Below are positions 26,582 to 34,533 of a DNA stretch of 64,000 nt, in pieces. Origin of the DNA: Peribacillus faecalis (GTDB lineage Bacteria > Bacillota > Bacilli > Bacillales > DSM-1321). The stretch spans positions 1 to 64,000 of the forward strand of contig NZ_JACXSI010000011.1 in NCBI RefSeq assembly GCF_014712675.1, written 5' to 3'. Position numbers and translations under genes: made by a program. Position 1 is the first letter of the stretch. Every line of letters starts with the position of its first letter. Below the pieces are notes generated by a model. It had not been told where the DNA came from and ran no database searches. It saw only the letters and a program-made list of their open reading frames with translations.

Positions 26582-27883
26582 ATGATTACAAAAATAGACG
26601 ATATGTATACGTATTTTGCTAAGCGCGAAAAGCGTTTCGGCATGAATTTTGGCCTGGAGAGAATGCATGAGCTGCTGGCTCACTTGCACGTTTCTCATGA
26701 GGAGCTTCCTTTTGTGCATATTGCAGGCACGAACGGCAAAGGTTCAACATTGAACTATTTGAAAAATATTATGATGGCACAAGGCTACCGTGTCGGCACA
26801 TTTACATCGCCTCATATCGAAACAATTAAAGAACGCATTATGATTAATGATGAATATATCGAGGAAGAGGAATTTCTGGCACTGTTCCGCAAAGTGATGC
26901 AAGTAATGGAAGAAATGGAACAGGAAGATGTTTATCCAACTCAGTTTGAGATTTTGACGATTATCGCATTAATGTATTTCCAAGAGAAGAAGCCGGACCT
27001 TGTCATTTTGGAAACAGGACTTGGCGGCAGATTAGACTCTACTAATGTCATTACGCCATTGCTTTCAATTATTACTAATATATCGTTTGATCATATGAAT
27101 ATTTTAGGCAATACGATCCGGGAAATTGCTGGTGAAAAGGCAGGAATCATTAAAGATAACTCCTATGTCGTGACAGGCGTAAAAAATGAAGAAGCACTAA
27201 ATATTATTGAGCGCACAGCTAAGGAAAAAAACAGTGAGCTGTTCAAATTGGGAGAACAGTTTACCGCAATAGCTCAACCGGCTGACCAAGACGGTGAATG
27301 TTTCACTTATTCTTTTGGCACTCATCATTTAGATGACATGTCGATTGCCATGATCGGCACTCATCAAATCGACAATGCTGCCTGTGCCGTGACGGCTGCG
27401 ATCTTATTGAAGGAGAAATATGATTACTCACTGACAGAGGAGAAAATGCGCATTGGACTGCAAAAAGCAATGTGGAAGGGCCGTCTGGAGCAAATCAGCA
27501 AAGATCCGGCTGTCATTGTCGATGGCTCGCATAATGAAGAGGGAATCAACACATTAATTGAGACATTGCAAAACCGTTATGCGGATAAAAAAGTCATCTT
27601 CGTCACTGCAGCGTTGGCAGATAAAGATGTTGCTTCGATGATTGAAAAGCTTGAAAAAGTCGCGCATCATATTATTTTTACGCAATTTACAATGGACCGA
27701 GCCCTTGAAGCAACTGAATTTGCAAAGCATTGCCGAAATGTGCCGCACAGTGTCTTTGAGGATTATAAAGAGGCGCTCAATGAAAGTCTGCAAATGGCTG
27801 ATGAAGATGCGGTGATTGTTGTAACAGGCTCATTATATTTTTTGTATTACGCACGTCCATACTTACAAACAAAGATTATTTGA
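26582..27883 (+). CDS. folC: FolC, folylpolyglutamate/dihydrofolate synthase
   Basis: 433 aa Mur-ligase-type ATP-dependent enzyme that adds glutamates to folates. ATP loop HIAGTNGKGSTLNYL (about 48-60), FTSPHIETIKERI folate/Mg segment, ETGLGGRLDSTNV, and the C-terminal VDGSHNEEGINTL motif. It follows valS as in B. subtilis. The start uses GAGGAAG. No terminator is clear before the next gene. Confidence 0.96.
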   Translation: MITKIDDMYTYFAKREKRFGMNFGLERMHELLAHLHVSHEELPFVHIAGTNGKGSTLNYLKNIMMAQGYRVGTFTSPHIETIKERIMINDEYIEEEEFLALFRKVMQVMEEMEQEDVYPTQFEILTIIALMYFQEKKPDLVILETGLGGRLDSTNVITPLLSIITNISFDHMNILGNTIREIAGEKAGIIKDNSYVVTGVKNEEALNIIERTAKEKNSELFKLGEQFTAIAQPADQDGECFTYSFGTHHLDDMSIAMIGTHQIDNAACAVTAAILLKEKYDYSLTEEKMRIGLQKAMWKGRLEQISKDPAVIVDGSHNEEGINTLIETLQNRYADKKVIFVTAALADKDVASMIEKLEKVAHHIIFTQFTMDRALEATEFAKHCRNVPHSVFEDYKEALNESLQMADEDAVIVVTGSLYFLYYARPYLQTKII

Positions 27884-27963
27884 AAAATTAGCCATATTGA
27901 TTGAGAGATTAATGGGTAAAATGATATAATTTTCTTAATTTTCCTTAAAGGTGTGTGGCGAAT

Positions 27964-29667
27964 ATGGTGAAAAACGGTAAACATTTACTGTTGTGGGTTT
28001 CATGGTTTGCTGTTTTTCCATTAGGAATATGGCTGATTTATAAATGGGCTCCTTACAGTTATTTGGAATTCAACGGACATATGGCGGCTTTCCTTGCTTT
28101 AATGTTATTAGTAGCAGCCTTTCCGCTTATCATTAATAAAACAGTCATATTTGTTTTGCAAGGTGTATCACTTGCGGCTTTTTTGCAATTCGGTTTATTG
28201 GCAGAACTGCTGCTTACTCAAATTGCCGTAATTGCAATGCTGGCTACACTTAGAATACCGAAAACAGAATATTATCGTTACCCGTTGAATTTATTAATGT
28301 TCTATGCAGTTTCCATCTGCAGTGCCGTCGCTTACTATTTGGCAGGCGGGACACATCAGCAAATTGATGTGACTGAACCACGGGACTTATTTGCTATTTT
28401 GGTTTATATGCTGGCCTTTTTTATCAGTAACCAATTGATTATCTCGCTTATTATTTATTTTAAGCACCGAAATAAGCGCATTTTGTTTGGTAAAGATTTG
28501 CTGTGGGAAGGTCTGTCATCTATTGTCGTTTTTCCGATAGGTATCATTCTTTATATGTTATACCAAGAGGTCGATTTATTAGCTTTTCTTTTAGTAGGCA
28601 TACCGCTGCTGAGCGTTGCCCTAATTATGAAGGTGCACTATTCGTCTGTGAAAATTAATGAAAGTTTGCAGAGAGCGTCAGTAATAGGACATCAACTAGC
28701 CGAAAGGTATTCTGTTTCAGAGGTTGAAGACCTTTTCATGGCGAAGGTTTCAAAATTATTTCCCGGGGAACATACGTATCTATTTGAAATTAATGAAGAT
28801 TCCCGTTTGCAGCTTTTACGCTACTTAAACACACAAAATCGTAAGGAAAATGAAGATTTGACCGAATTGATGCTTGCTCTCAGTTACTATACTTGTAAAG
28901 AAGATCAGGCATTTTTGTTCAAAAATCAAAAAGAATGGCGCAAGCATATGGTGTGCAAGAAACAGGGTGCTGAAGTGGAAAGTATTTTGGCAATCCCTAT
29001 TAAAAGGAACTCACAGTTAAAAGGTGTTTTAATAGTAGCAGCTAATCAAGCTCGCTTGTATGATAAATCGCAGCAAATGATTTTAGAAATATTATGTTCT
29101 CACTTCTCAATTGCTATCGAAAATGCGCAGTATTTTGAAGAAACAAAGATGAAAAGTGAACGCTGTGCACTAACAGGTGTTTATAACTATGGATATTTCG
29201 AAAGTCTTATAGAAACACAATTTCTTGCTTTCAAGCTAGGACAATTGGAGCATCTCTCTTTTATTATGTGTGATTTGGACTTTTTCAAGCGTGTCAACGA
29301 TACATATGGACATGAAAACGGAAATGATGTAATCCGGCAAGTAGCCTCTCTATTAGAAGTAACAGTTGGAGAAAGAGGCACTTTGGCAAGATATGGAGGC
29401 GAAGAGTTTGTCATTCTTCTCCCTAATATAACAATTGAAGCTGCTTTCGCCTTAGCAGAAGAAATTAGGCAAACGATTGCCAATACGCCATTCGCCGTCC
29501 GGCAGCAAGAGAGAATGGTTTCAATCGGGGTAACCGCCAGTATCGGTGTTGCCTCAGCAAATCAAGAAGATGCTGACTACGTAACAGTTGTCCGTAATGC
29601 CGACAGGGCTATGTATACGGGAGCTAAGCGGGCAGGGCGAAATCGGGCAGCAGTTTATGTGAAATGA
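27964..29667 (+). CDS. Membrane diguanylate cyclase, TM-GAF-GGDEF
   Basis: 567 aa from ATG 27964 (GTG 27955 is also possible). The N-terminal half has about eight hydrophobic segments (5-215). A GAF-like sensor domain follows (about 225-385), then a GGDEF domain (about 395-567) with active-site GGEEF (478-482), LDFFKRVNDTYGHENGN and RNADRAMYTGAKRAGRN. It should make c-di-GMP. The I-site RxxD nine residues before GGEEF is absent, so product inhibition is unlikely. It directly precedes the pilus genes, whose PilB carries a c-di-GMP-binding-type domain, suggesting local control of the pilus. Confidence 0.9.
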   Translation: MVKNGKHLLLWVSWFAVFPLGIWLIYKWAPYSYLEFNGHMAAFLALMLLVAAFPLIINKTVIFVLQGVSLAAFLQFGLLAELLLTQIAVIAMLATLRIPKTEYYRYPLNLLMFYAVSICSAVAYYLAGGTHQQIDVTEPRDLFAILVYMLAFFISNQLIISLIIYFKHRNKRILFGKDLLWEGLSSIVVFPIGIILYMLYQEVDLLAFLLVGIPLLSVALIMKVHYSSVKINESLQRASVIGHQLAERYSVSEVEDLFMAKVSKLFPGEHTYLFEINEDSRLQLLRYLNTQNRKENEDLTELMLALSYYTCKEDQAFLFKNQKEWRKHMVCKKQGAEVESILAIPIKRNSQLKGVLIVAANQARLYDKSQQMILEILCSHFSIAIENAQYFEETKMKSERCALTGVYNYGYFESLIETQFLAFKLGQLEHLSFIMCDLDFFKRVNDTYGHENGNDVIRQVASLLEVTVGERGTLARYGGEEFVILLPNITIEAAFALAEEIRQTIANTPFAVRQQERMVSIGVTASIGVASANQEDADYVTVVRNADRAMYTGAKRAGRNRAAVYVK

Positions 29668-29725
29668 GAGGCAGATTTTGAGTTGGCTTTACTTTCTGGA
29701 AGTTATTTAAATAATAATTGAAGAG

Positions 29726-29766
29726 CCCAAGGATAATCAGAAACCGCTGATCATCCTTGGGTTTTA
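29726..29766 (+). terminator. Terminator of the diguanylate cyclase gene
   Basis: CCCAAGGATAATCAG (29726-29740) pairs with CTGATCATCCTTGGG (29747-29761) with one mismatch; GTTTTATT follows. It overlaps the 3' end of the convergent minor pilin gene. Confidence 0.8.
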
Positions 29767-30252
29767 TTGTATAGAAATCGTGATTTCTTTTTCTGTTTCA
29801 TGTTTAATATCTTCGTCATCATTTAGAATAATAGAGTATTCAATTGTAAATTTATCATCTTTTTCATCCTCATCCTCATCCTTACTTAAACCTTTGTAAC
29901 CGGTAATCTCATATTTAAATTTATTATTCTCGACTTCTACAGTTTTAGAAGTTTCTAGAAGTTTTTTGAAAACTGTTTGGTAATTTTCATAAGTTTCATT
30001 GTCTGTATTACCAATTATAAATTCATCATCATCTTTTACATTTTGGTCAGTGACGGCAATTAATCTTTCAACGTATGAAACACCCATTTGCATTAGATTT
30101 TCCTCTTGAATTTTTTCTTCTGTTTTATTATTTTGCGAAGAACTGTTTAATAAGTTTCCCATAAGGGTTATCGAAAATATAAAAAACAATGTAATGATAA
30201 GCAGTACTAGTATTAGTGTGTAGCCAGCTTCATTTTTTAGATGTTTTTCCAT
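29764..30252 (-). CDS. PilX/GspK-like minor pilin
   Basis: 162 aa. A type III (prepilin) signal, KNEAG then YTLILVLLIITLFFIF, has the cleavage after G10. Residue 5 of the mature protein is Leu rather than the usual Glu; Glu5 is missing only in the tip-most GspK/PilX class. A mostly charged, acidic ectodomain with several Asp/Glu runs follows (DEDEDEKDD). ATG 30252 follows GGAGAGGG on the minus strand. It lies 14 bases after the PilV-like gene, in the same operon. Confidence 0.8.
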   Translation of the reverse strand: MEKHLKNEAGYTLILVLLIITLFFIFSITLMGNLLNSSSQNNKTEEKIQEENLMQMGVSYVERLIAVTDQNVKDDDEFIIGNTDNETYENYQTVFKKLLETSKTVEVENNKFKYEITGYKGLSKDEDEDEKDDKFTIEYSIILNDDEDIKHETEKEITISIQ

Positions 30253-30266
30253 GCTCCCTCTCCTAA

Positions 30267-30674
30267 TCAATTTGAACTTAATTCCACATAGCCATATAAG
30301 GCTGTAATAGGATTATTGCCATACTCATTTCTGGAAATGCTTATTTTCATAGGAACTAGGTTAAGTTCTTTTTCTCCACAAATAAATTCAACAGTAGAGT
30401 AATAGTCTTCTTTATTATTTGTTTTTTCTATTTGCTTCGTTATTGGAGTTGTAGGACAACTGTTTATTGGGCTTGCTTCAAATTTATTCATCTCATTTCT
30501 AAGCTCTCTTTCGGCTAAATTAATAGCTGTCAATTTATCTTCAGTTTTTGAAGATAGTTCGATGGAATTAGCGAAGAATGGTAGAAAAATTGCTAATACA
30601 ATACTAAGTAAAGTAATAGATGCAAGAACTTCAATGAGAGTAAAGGCCTGATTTGTTTTAATATATCTCACCAA
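30267..30674 (-). CDS. PilV-like minor pilin
   Basis: 135 aa from TTG 30674, chosen because GGAGG lies six bases upstream. Prepilin signal KTNQA then FTLIEVLASITLLSIVLAI with Glu5, cleaved after A10. The short ectodomain has two cysteines (NSCPTT and EFICGEK), which could form a disulfide. FTLIEVLxxIxLLS is the PilV/GspI-type N-terminus. First gene of a two-gene minus-strand operon divergent from the PilW-like gene. Confidence 0.82.
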   Translation of the reverse strand: MVRYIKTNQAFTLIEVLASITLLSIVLAIFLPFFANSIELSSKTEDKLTAINLAERELRNEMNKFEASPINSCPTTPITKQIEKTNNKEDYYSTVEFICGEKELNLVPMKISISRNEYGNNPITALYGYVELSSN

Positions 30675-30757
30675 TTTTTTCCTCCTTAGGTCTTTATAGT
30701 AATTATATAACATATTATAATAGGTAAAAGGATATATTTCAGAAAAGTGAGGAAAAT
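30675..30757. promoter_or_regulatory. Divergent promoter region of the minor pilin genes
   Basis: An AT-rich 86-bp gap holds TATAAT at 30716-30721 for the plus strand, about 40 bases before pilW, and TATAAA/TATAAT-like boxes on the minus strand (30692-30697 and 30713-30720). The -35 elements are not clear. Both directions must start within this short overlap. Confidence 0.45.
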
Positions 30758-30760
30758 TTG

Positions 30761-32104
30761 ATGAAATTAAAAGATGAAAGAGGTATTACACTTGTTGAAG
30801 TTTTACTAGCTTTAACAATAACAGCTATTATTGGTGGATCGATTTATGGTGTTTTACATCAAACGATAAATGCAAAAGAAAAATCAGAGTCACATAATAC
30901 ACTTAGGCAAGAAGCGAATATTGTCATGACGAAGTTACGGGCAATACATGAAAATAGCGGTGATTTAGATGTAGAAAAAGGTGGCGGTAGTTCGGAAGTC
31001 ATATTTTCATCTAATGGCAGTCCATTTGTAGATGAATCTGAGTATACAATAAAGTTAGATACCTTAAAAAGCTCTGAATGGGATATAGTCGAAATATTAA
31101 AAAATGATAGTTCAACTACCAAAACTTTTAATTCAGAGTCTGACATTGAAGTAACTTTCACTATTGAGGACAAACATAACAATGAATATGAGTTGAAAAC
31201 GACATTATCAGGTGAACAAAGAAAGAAAGATGTTTCGATAAATGGATCATACAGACTTTTAGTGAACAAAGAGGTGTTTTTATATAGTTCAGCATTTGAC
31301 ACTGGTTCTCAAGGCAATCCCAATATTTATGGAGATGGTGCTTCAATTGTGATTACAGGTAAAAATGGATTAGATTTTAGTGGATTAAAAGGAAATTCAT
31401 CGTCGATAGAAGTGACTAGTTTTTATATCAATGGCCCATTGATTAGAGACGGTAATTCCAAGTTGGGGGATATTGGAACAGATAACCCTAAAGGAGAATT
31501 GTATGTAAATGGGGATATGATATTAAAGACGAATGGTGGAGGAGAAATAAACAATATATATGGACAAGTATATGTAAATGGGAATCTCAATATAGACGGG
31601 AAATTCAGAGTTGTAGATTCTTTAAAATATAAAGGCACTTATACAGGTAAGAATACTGATAAGACTAACATTGAGCGGGACCCGAATATTCCGTCTTTCG
31701 AATTTTATAGTTTTACAACAAGGAACCCAGATTGGTATACAGTGAAGAGAGGGTATACAGTACATAAAGCGACTATTAATAAAACAATTTCTATTGGTGA
31801 TAATAGTAAAGTTTATATTGAAAGTAAAAATATAACGGCAGATGTTAGTGGAGAGAATATGGTAGTCGTCAGTGAAGGTGACATAATAGTTAGTGGAGGC
31901 GGGAGCGGTGTTTTATTTGCCCCTAAAGGAAATGTAACGTTTGATAAGGGTACTTTCACAGGAGTAATTGTTGCAAAAAATATCAACTTAAATAAAGCTG
32001 TATTGAAATCTCCACCGGACATTCAGCAATTTTTTAAAGATCTTTCTATAGGTAGTGATGAAGAGTTTCCTTTAATAATTGATGAACTTTTACCTAGTAA
32101 TTAA
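30761..32104 (+). CDS. PilW-like minor pilin with large beta-helix ectodomain
   Basis: 447 aa, much longer than an ordinary pilin. Signal KDERG then ITLVEVLLALTITAIIGGSIYGVL with Glu5, cleaved after G8: PilW/GspJ type. Residues about 45-170 are a pilin-like region. From about 185 to 430 the sequence shows repeated short beta strands with Gly and Asn turns (VYVNGNLNIDGKF, MVVVSEGDIIVSGGGSG, VLFAPKGNVTFDKGTFTGVIVAKNINL), like the parallel beta-helix (DUF7305-like) domains attached to PilX/PilW proteins. It is a good candidate for a pilus-tip adhesin. Start ATG 30761 with GTGAGG upstream. Confidence 0.8.
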   Translation: MKLKDERGITLVEVLLALTITAIIGGSIYGVLHQTINAKEKSESHNTLRQEANIVMTKLRAIHENSGDLDVEKGGGSSEVIFSSNGSPFVDESEYTIKLDTLKSSEWDIVEILKNDSSTTKTFNSESDIEVTFTIEDKHNNEYELKTTLSGEQRKKDVSINGSYRLLVNKEVFLYSSAFDTGSQGNPNIYGDGASIVITGKNGLDFSGLKGNSSSIEVTSFYINGPLIRDGNSKLGDIGTDNPKGELYVNGDMILKTNGGGEINNIYGQVYVNGNLNIDGKFRVVDSLKYKGTYTGKNTDKTNIERDPNIPSFEFYSFTTRNPDWYTVKRGYTVHKATINKTISIGDNSKVYIESKNITADVSGENMVVVSEGDIIVSGGGSGVLFAPKGNVTFDKGTFTGVIVAKNINLNKAVLKSPPDIQQFFKDLSIGSDEEFPLIIDELLPSN

Positions 32105-32144
32105 ATTATAGAAGCATGTATTTAATTCGGAAAAGAGTTTTATA

Positions 32145-32206
32145 AAAGGCTCTAAGCTGTTTCTAGATTATGTGTTACAGCATAATGGAACAGCTTAGGC
32201 CTTTAT
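32145..32206 (+). terminator. Terminator of the PilW-like gene
   Basis: CTAAGCTGTT (32152-32161) pairs with AACAGCTTAG (32189-32198), extended by AAAGG/CCTTT, with a 27-base loop that contains TGTGTTACAGCATAA. The pilin gene therefore appears monocistronic. Confidence 0.65.
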
Positions 32207-32372
32207 TTGTATCAATAGTAGATTTCATACGGGAATAATTAGCTATAATCATTACTTCCTAATGATTGATACTTTTATACATTATTTTTCATTAGTTTAT
32301 GGTAAAATGTGATTACGTTGGATTTATTTTCATTATTAGTAGGTATTTTGATTTGGGAGGATGGTATGACTG

Positions 32373-32999
32373 ATGTTTGTTAATATAGGGCTCTTAACTG
32401 TTTCAATTTTGTTCTTATATTTTATCCTGCATTTATTGCCTCTTGGTTTATCTAGTAAAGGGAAACTCATTACGGTCGTTCTATCAGGTGCTATTGCTGT
32501 TTTATGTATTTTAAGCGGAGCTTATTTACCTGCATGGCAACTGATTGCAGCTACTGTATTGATTCTCCTGCTTTCTTCTTACTTTATAGGTAATAAATTG
32601 TATTCGCTTATTTTTATTAAGGAAGCAACTCGAGCTGGTAACCATGGGATTGAAAATACTGCAATGAAGGTCAACTTTGTGTCGGGAGTAAACGTAGTTA
32701 ATTCGATAGAAGATGACCAAGGTATGCAGTTAGCGGTCAAAGAAGATAGCATCGATGAAGTTAAGTTTAATTCCAATTCTATTAATGAAGAATTGGTCAA
32801 AGTAGATTTAAATAATGATTTAAACGTTCAAGAAAGTGAATCTAATAATGTCAGTCTAGGAGAATACGAAATTGAGCCGCTATCATTTAATCAAAAGCCA
32901 ATAGATGAGAAACAAAATGCCGAACCGATTGATAATTATGTTTCACCATTAAATGAATTATTTGAAGAAGAGTTAAAGAAAGAGGCAATTGCTAAATAA
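32373..32999 (+). CDS. Unknown three-helix membrane protein with acidic cytoplasmic tail
   Basis: 208 aa; I do not recognise a family. Three hydrophobic helices (about 3-22, 31-52, 55-78) are followed by a 125-residue acidic, Asn/Glu-rich, probably disordered tail (SIDEVKFNSNSINEELVKVDLNND) ending EELKKEAIAK. GGGAGG lies 11 bases upstream of ATG 32373. It is the first gene of the main pilus operon: 34 bases separate its stop from the VanW-like start. The position suggests a pilus-associated role; no motif shows a function. Confidence 0.7.
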   Translation: MFVNIGLLTVSILFLYFILHLLPLGLSSKGKLITVVLSGAIAVLCILSGAYLPAWQLIAATVLILLLSSYFIGNKLYSLIFIKEATRAGNHGIENTAMKVNFVSGVNVVNSIEDDQGMQLAVKEDSIDEVKFNSNSINEELVKVDLNNDLNVQESESNNVSLGEYEIEPLSFNQKPIDEKQNAEPIDNYVSPLNELFEEELKKEAIAK

Positions 33000-33033
33000 A
33001 TGTTTCTGTTTGGACTTAGAAAGGGGCATTACG

Positions 33034-34530
33034 TTGAATCCAAGAAATTTTTTGAGGGTATTTAGTATCTTAGGTTTGTCGACAGTATTTGTGTTTAGTG
33101 CTGTTTATTTTGGTTCCCGTGCCTATTCGCAATACATTGAGAACGATGTGATTTATTCAGAAGGAACAGGTCTCTCCTCGCATTCTATTGAGGGGTTGTC
33201 GAGACAGCAGGCGTATGACTTATTGGAGAGTGAAATCACTAAGTGGAAGGAAGAGTCTGTAACGGTTATTCAATACAAAGAGAAAAGTATTGAGTTAAGC
33301 AATGATGTTTATATTTTTGATTTAAGCACGACGCTAAATCAAATACAGATGGGGCAAAGTAATCAACTGGTTGTAATGATTGATCAATCGAAGTTGGAAA
33401 ATGAAATCACTGAAATTTCGGCGAATATTGATGTTGCTCATATTGACTGGACTGGGTTAATAACAGAGTTGAAAGAGACTGCCTCATCATTGAATCTAAC
33501 TTCAAGTACCGTACAACTATTGACGTACATAGCTAATGAAAATTCGGATGCTGAACTTGTGACTGCTTCTGTACCGACGGAGAACTCGCTGGCAGAATTG
33601 ACTAATTTAGTGAATGAGATAGAAATGATTGAAATAAAGCAGCAGTCTACATTTTCATTGCTTCATTTCGCAGAAAGTTTGGAGAGAGAATATTCATCGG
33701 AAACATTAAGTGTTCTAGCAAGTGGACTGTATGAAATCATTCTGAAGACGAATTTCGATATTGTTGAGCGGCATATCAGCTCAGAGATTCCTGTCTATGC
33801 AAAGTTAGGTTATGAAGCAAACGTAGCGAAAGATTTGAACAAAGATTTTGTTTTTGCTAACAATAATGCAACTCCTTTTACAATGACTTTGTCAATTGAG
33901 GGCAGTCAACTAATTGTCTCTTTGAAAGGATATCCGTTCTTGTATCAATATTCAGCCAATCCAAGCGATGAGAAAACATTTAAGCAGGAGACAATTGTGC
34001 AATTTGATCCGTTGCTTCGATTCGGGGAAGTTCAAGTAATTGCTGAAGGGAAAAACGGAAAAAAGGTAACGATTATTAGAGAGACGAAGGACGAATCTGG
34101 AACACTAATTAAGAAAGATGAGATCGCTTCCGATTATTACGCTCCTATTCACAGAAAAGAAATTCGCAGTTTAATGCTAACTGGTTCAGGTACCGGTGCT
34201 GCAGGTGAAACTACAGGCGAAGCTACAAGTGAAGCTACAGTGGAATCTACAAGTGAAACTGCAAATGAAGACGGAAGAGGAGAAACCGATACAAAACATG
34301 AACAAAGTGAAGCAAACCACTCCCAGAAGACAGAAGATTCCGTCGGTGGTGACTCCGATCTAGCAAGTGCAGAAGTTGAACAGGTATTATCACTGCTTGC
34401 ATGTTTGGGCGAACTAGGGGCGGATAGTAATGAAGCAGATACGACCCAGTTCAATTGTGACTTGTATAAGAGATTCGAAAAAATAATTCAGGAACTTTTC
34501 TATAATTTCGGTAAGGGAAGCGGGGAATAA
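33034..34530 (+). CDS. VanW/G5-like secreted or membrane-anchored protein of the pilus locus
   Basis: 498 aa from TTG 33034 (GAAAGGGG seven bases upstream). One N-terminal helix (about 8-28), then a region like the peptidoglycan-binding domain that precedes VanW (SIEGLSRQQAYDLLESEI...). A VanW-type segment follows: LASGLYEIILKTNFDIVERH, then VYAKLGYEANVAKDLNKDFVFANNNATPF. A G5-like beta segment ends near residue 370. The C-terminal tail is Thr/Glu-rich with GEATSEATVEST repeats and a short Cys pair. Four bases before pilB. It may fix the pilus machine to the wall; this is inference. Confidence 0.72.
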   Translation: MNPRNFLRVFSILGLSTVFVFSAVYFGSRAYSQYIENDVIYSEGTGLSSHSIEGLSRQQAYDLLESEITKWKEESVTVIQYKEKSIELSNDVYIFDLSTTLNQIQMGQSNQLVVMIDQSKLENEITEISANIDVAHIDWTGLITELKETASSLNLTSSTVQLLTYIANENSDAELVTASVPTENSLAELTNLVNEIEMIEIKQQSTFSLLHFAESLEREYSSETLSVLASGLYEIILKTNFDIVERHISSEIPVYAKLGYEANVAKDLNKDFVFANNNATPFTMTLSIEGSQLIVSLKGYPFLYQYSANPSDEKTFKQETIVQFDPLLRFGEVQVIAEGKNGKKVTIIRETKDESGTLIKKDEIASDYYAPIHRKEIRSLMLTGSGTGAAGETTGEATSEATVESTSETANEDGRGETDTKHEQSEANHSQKTEDSVGGDSDLASAEVEQVLSLLACLGELGADSNEADTTQFNCDLYKRFEKIIQELFYNFGKGSGE

Positions 34531-34533
34531 CGT

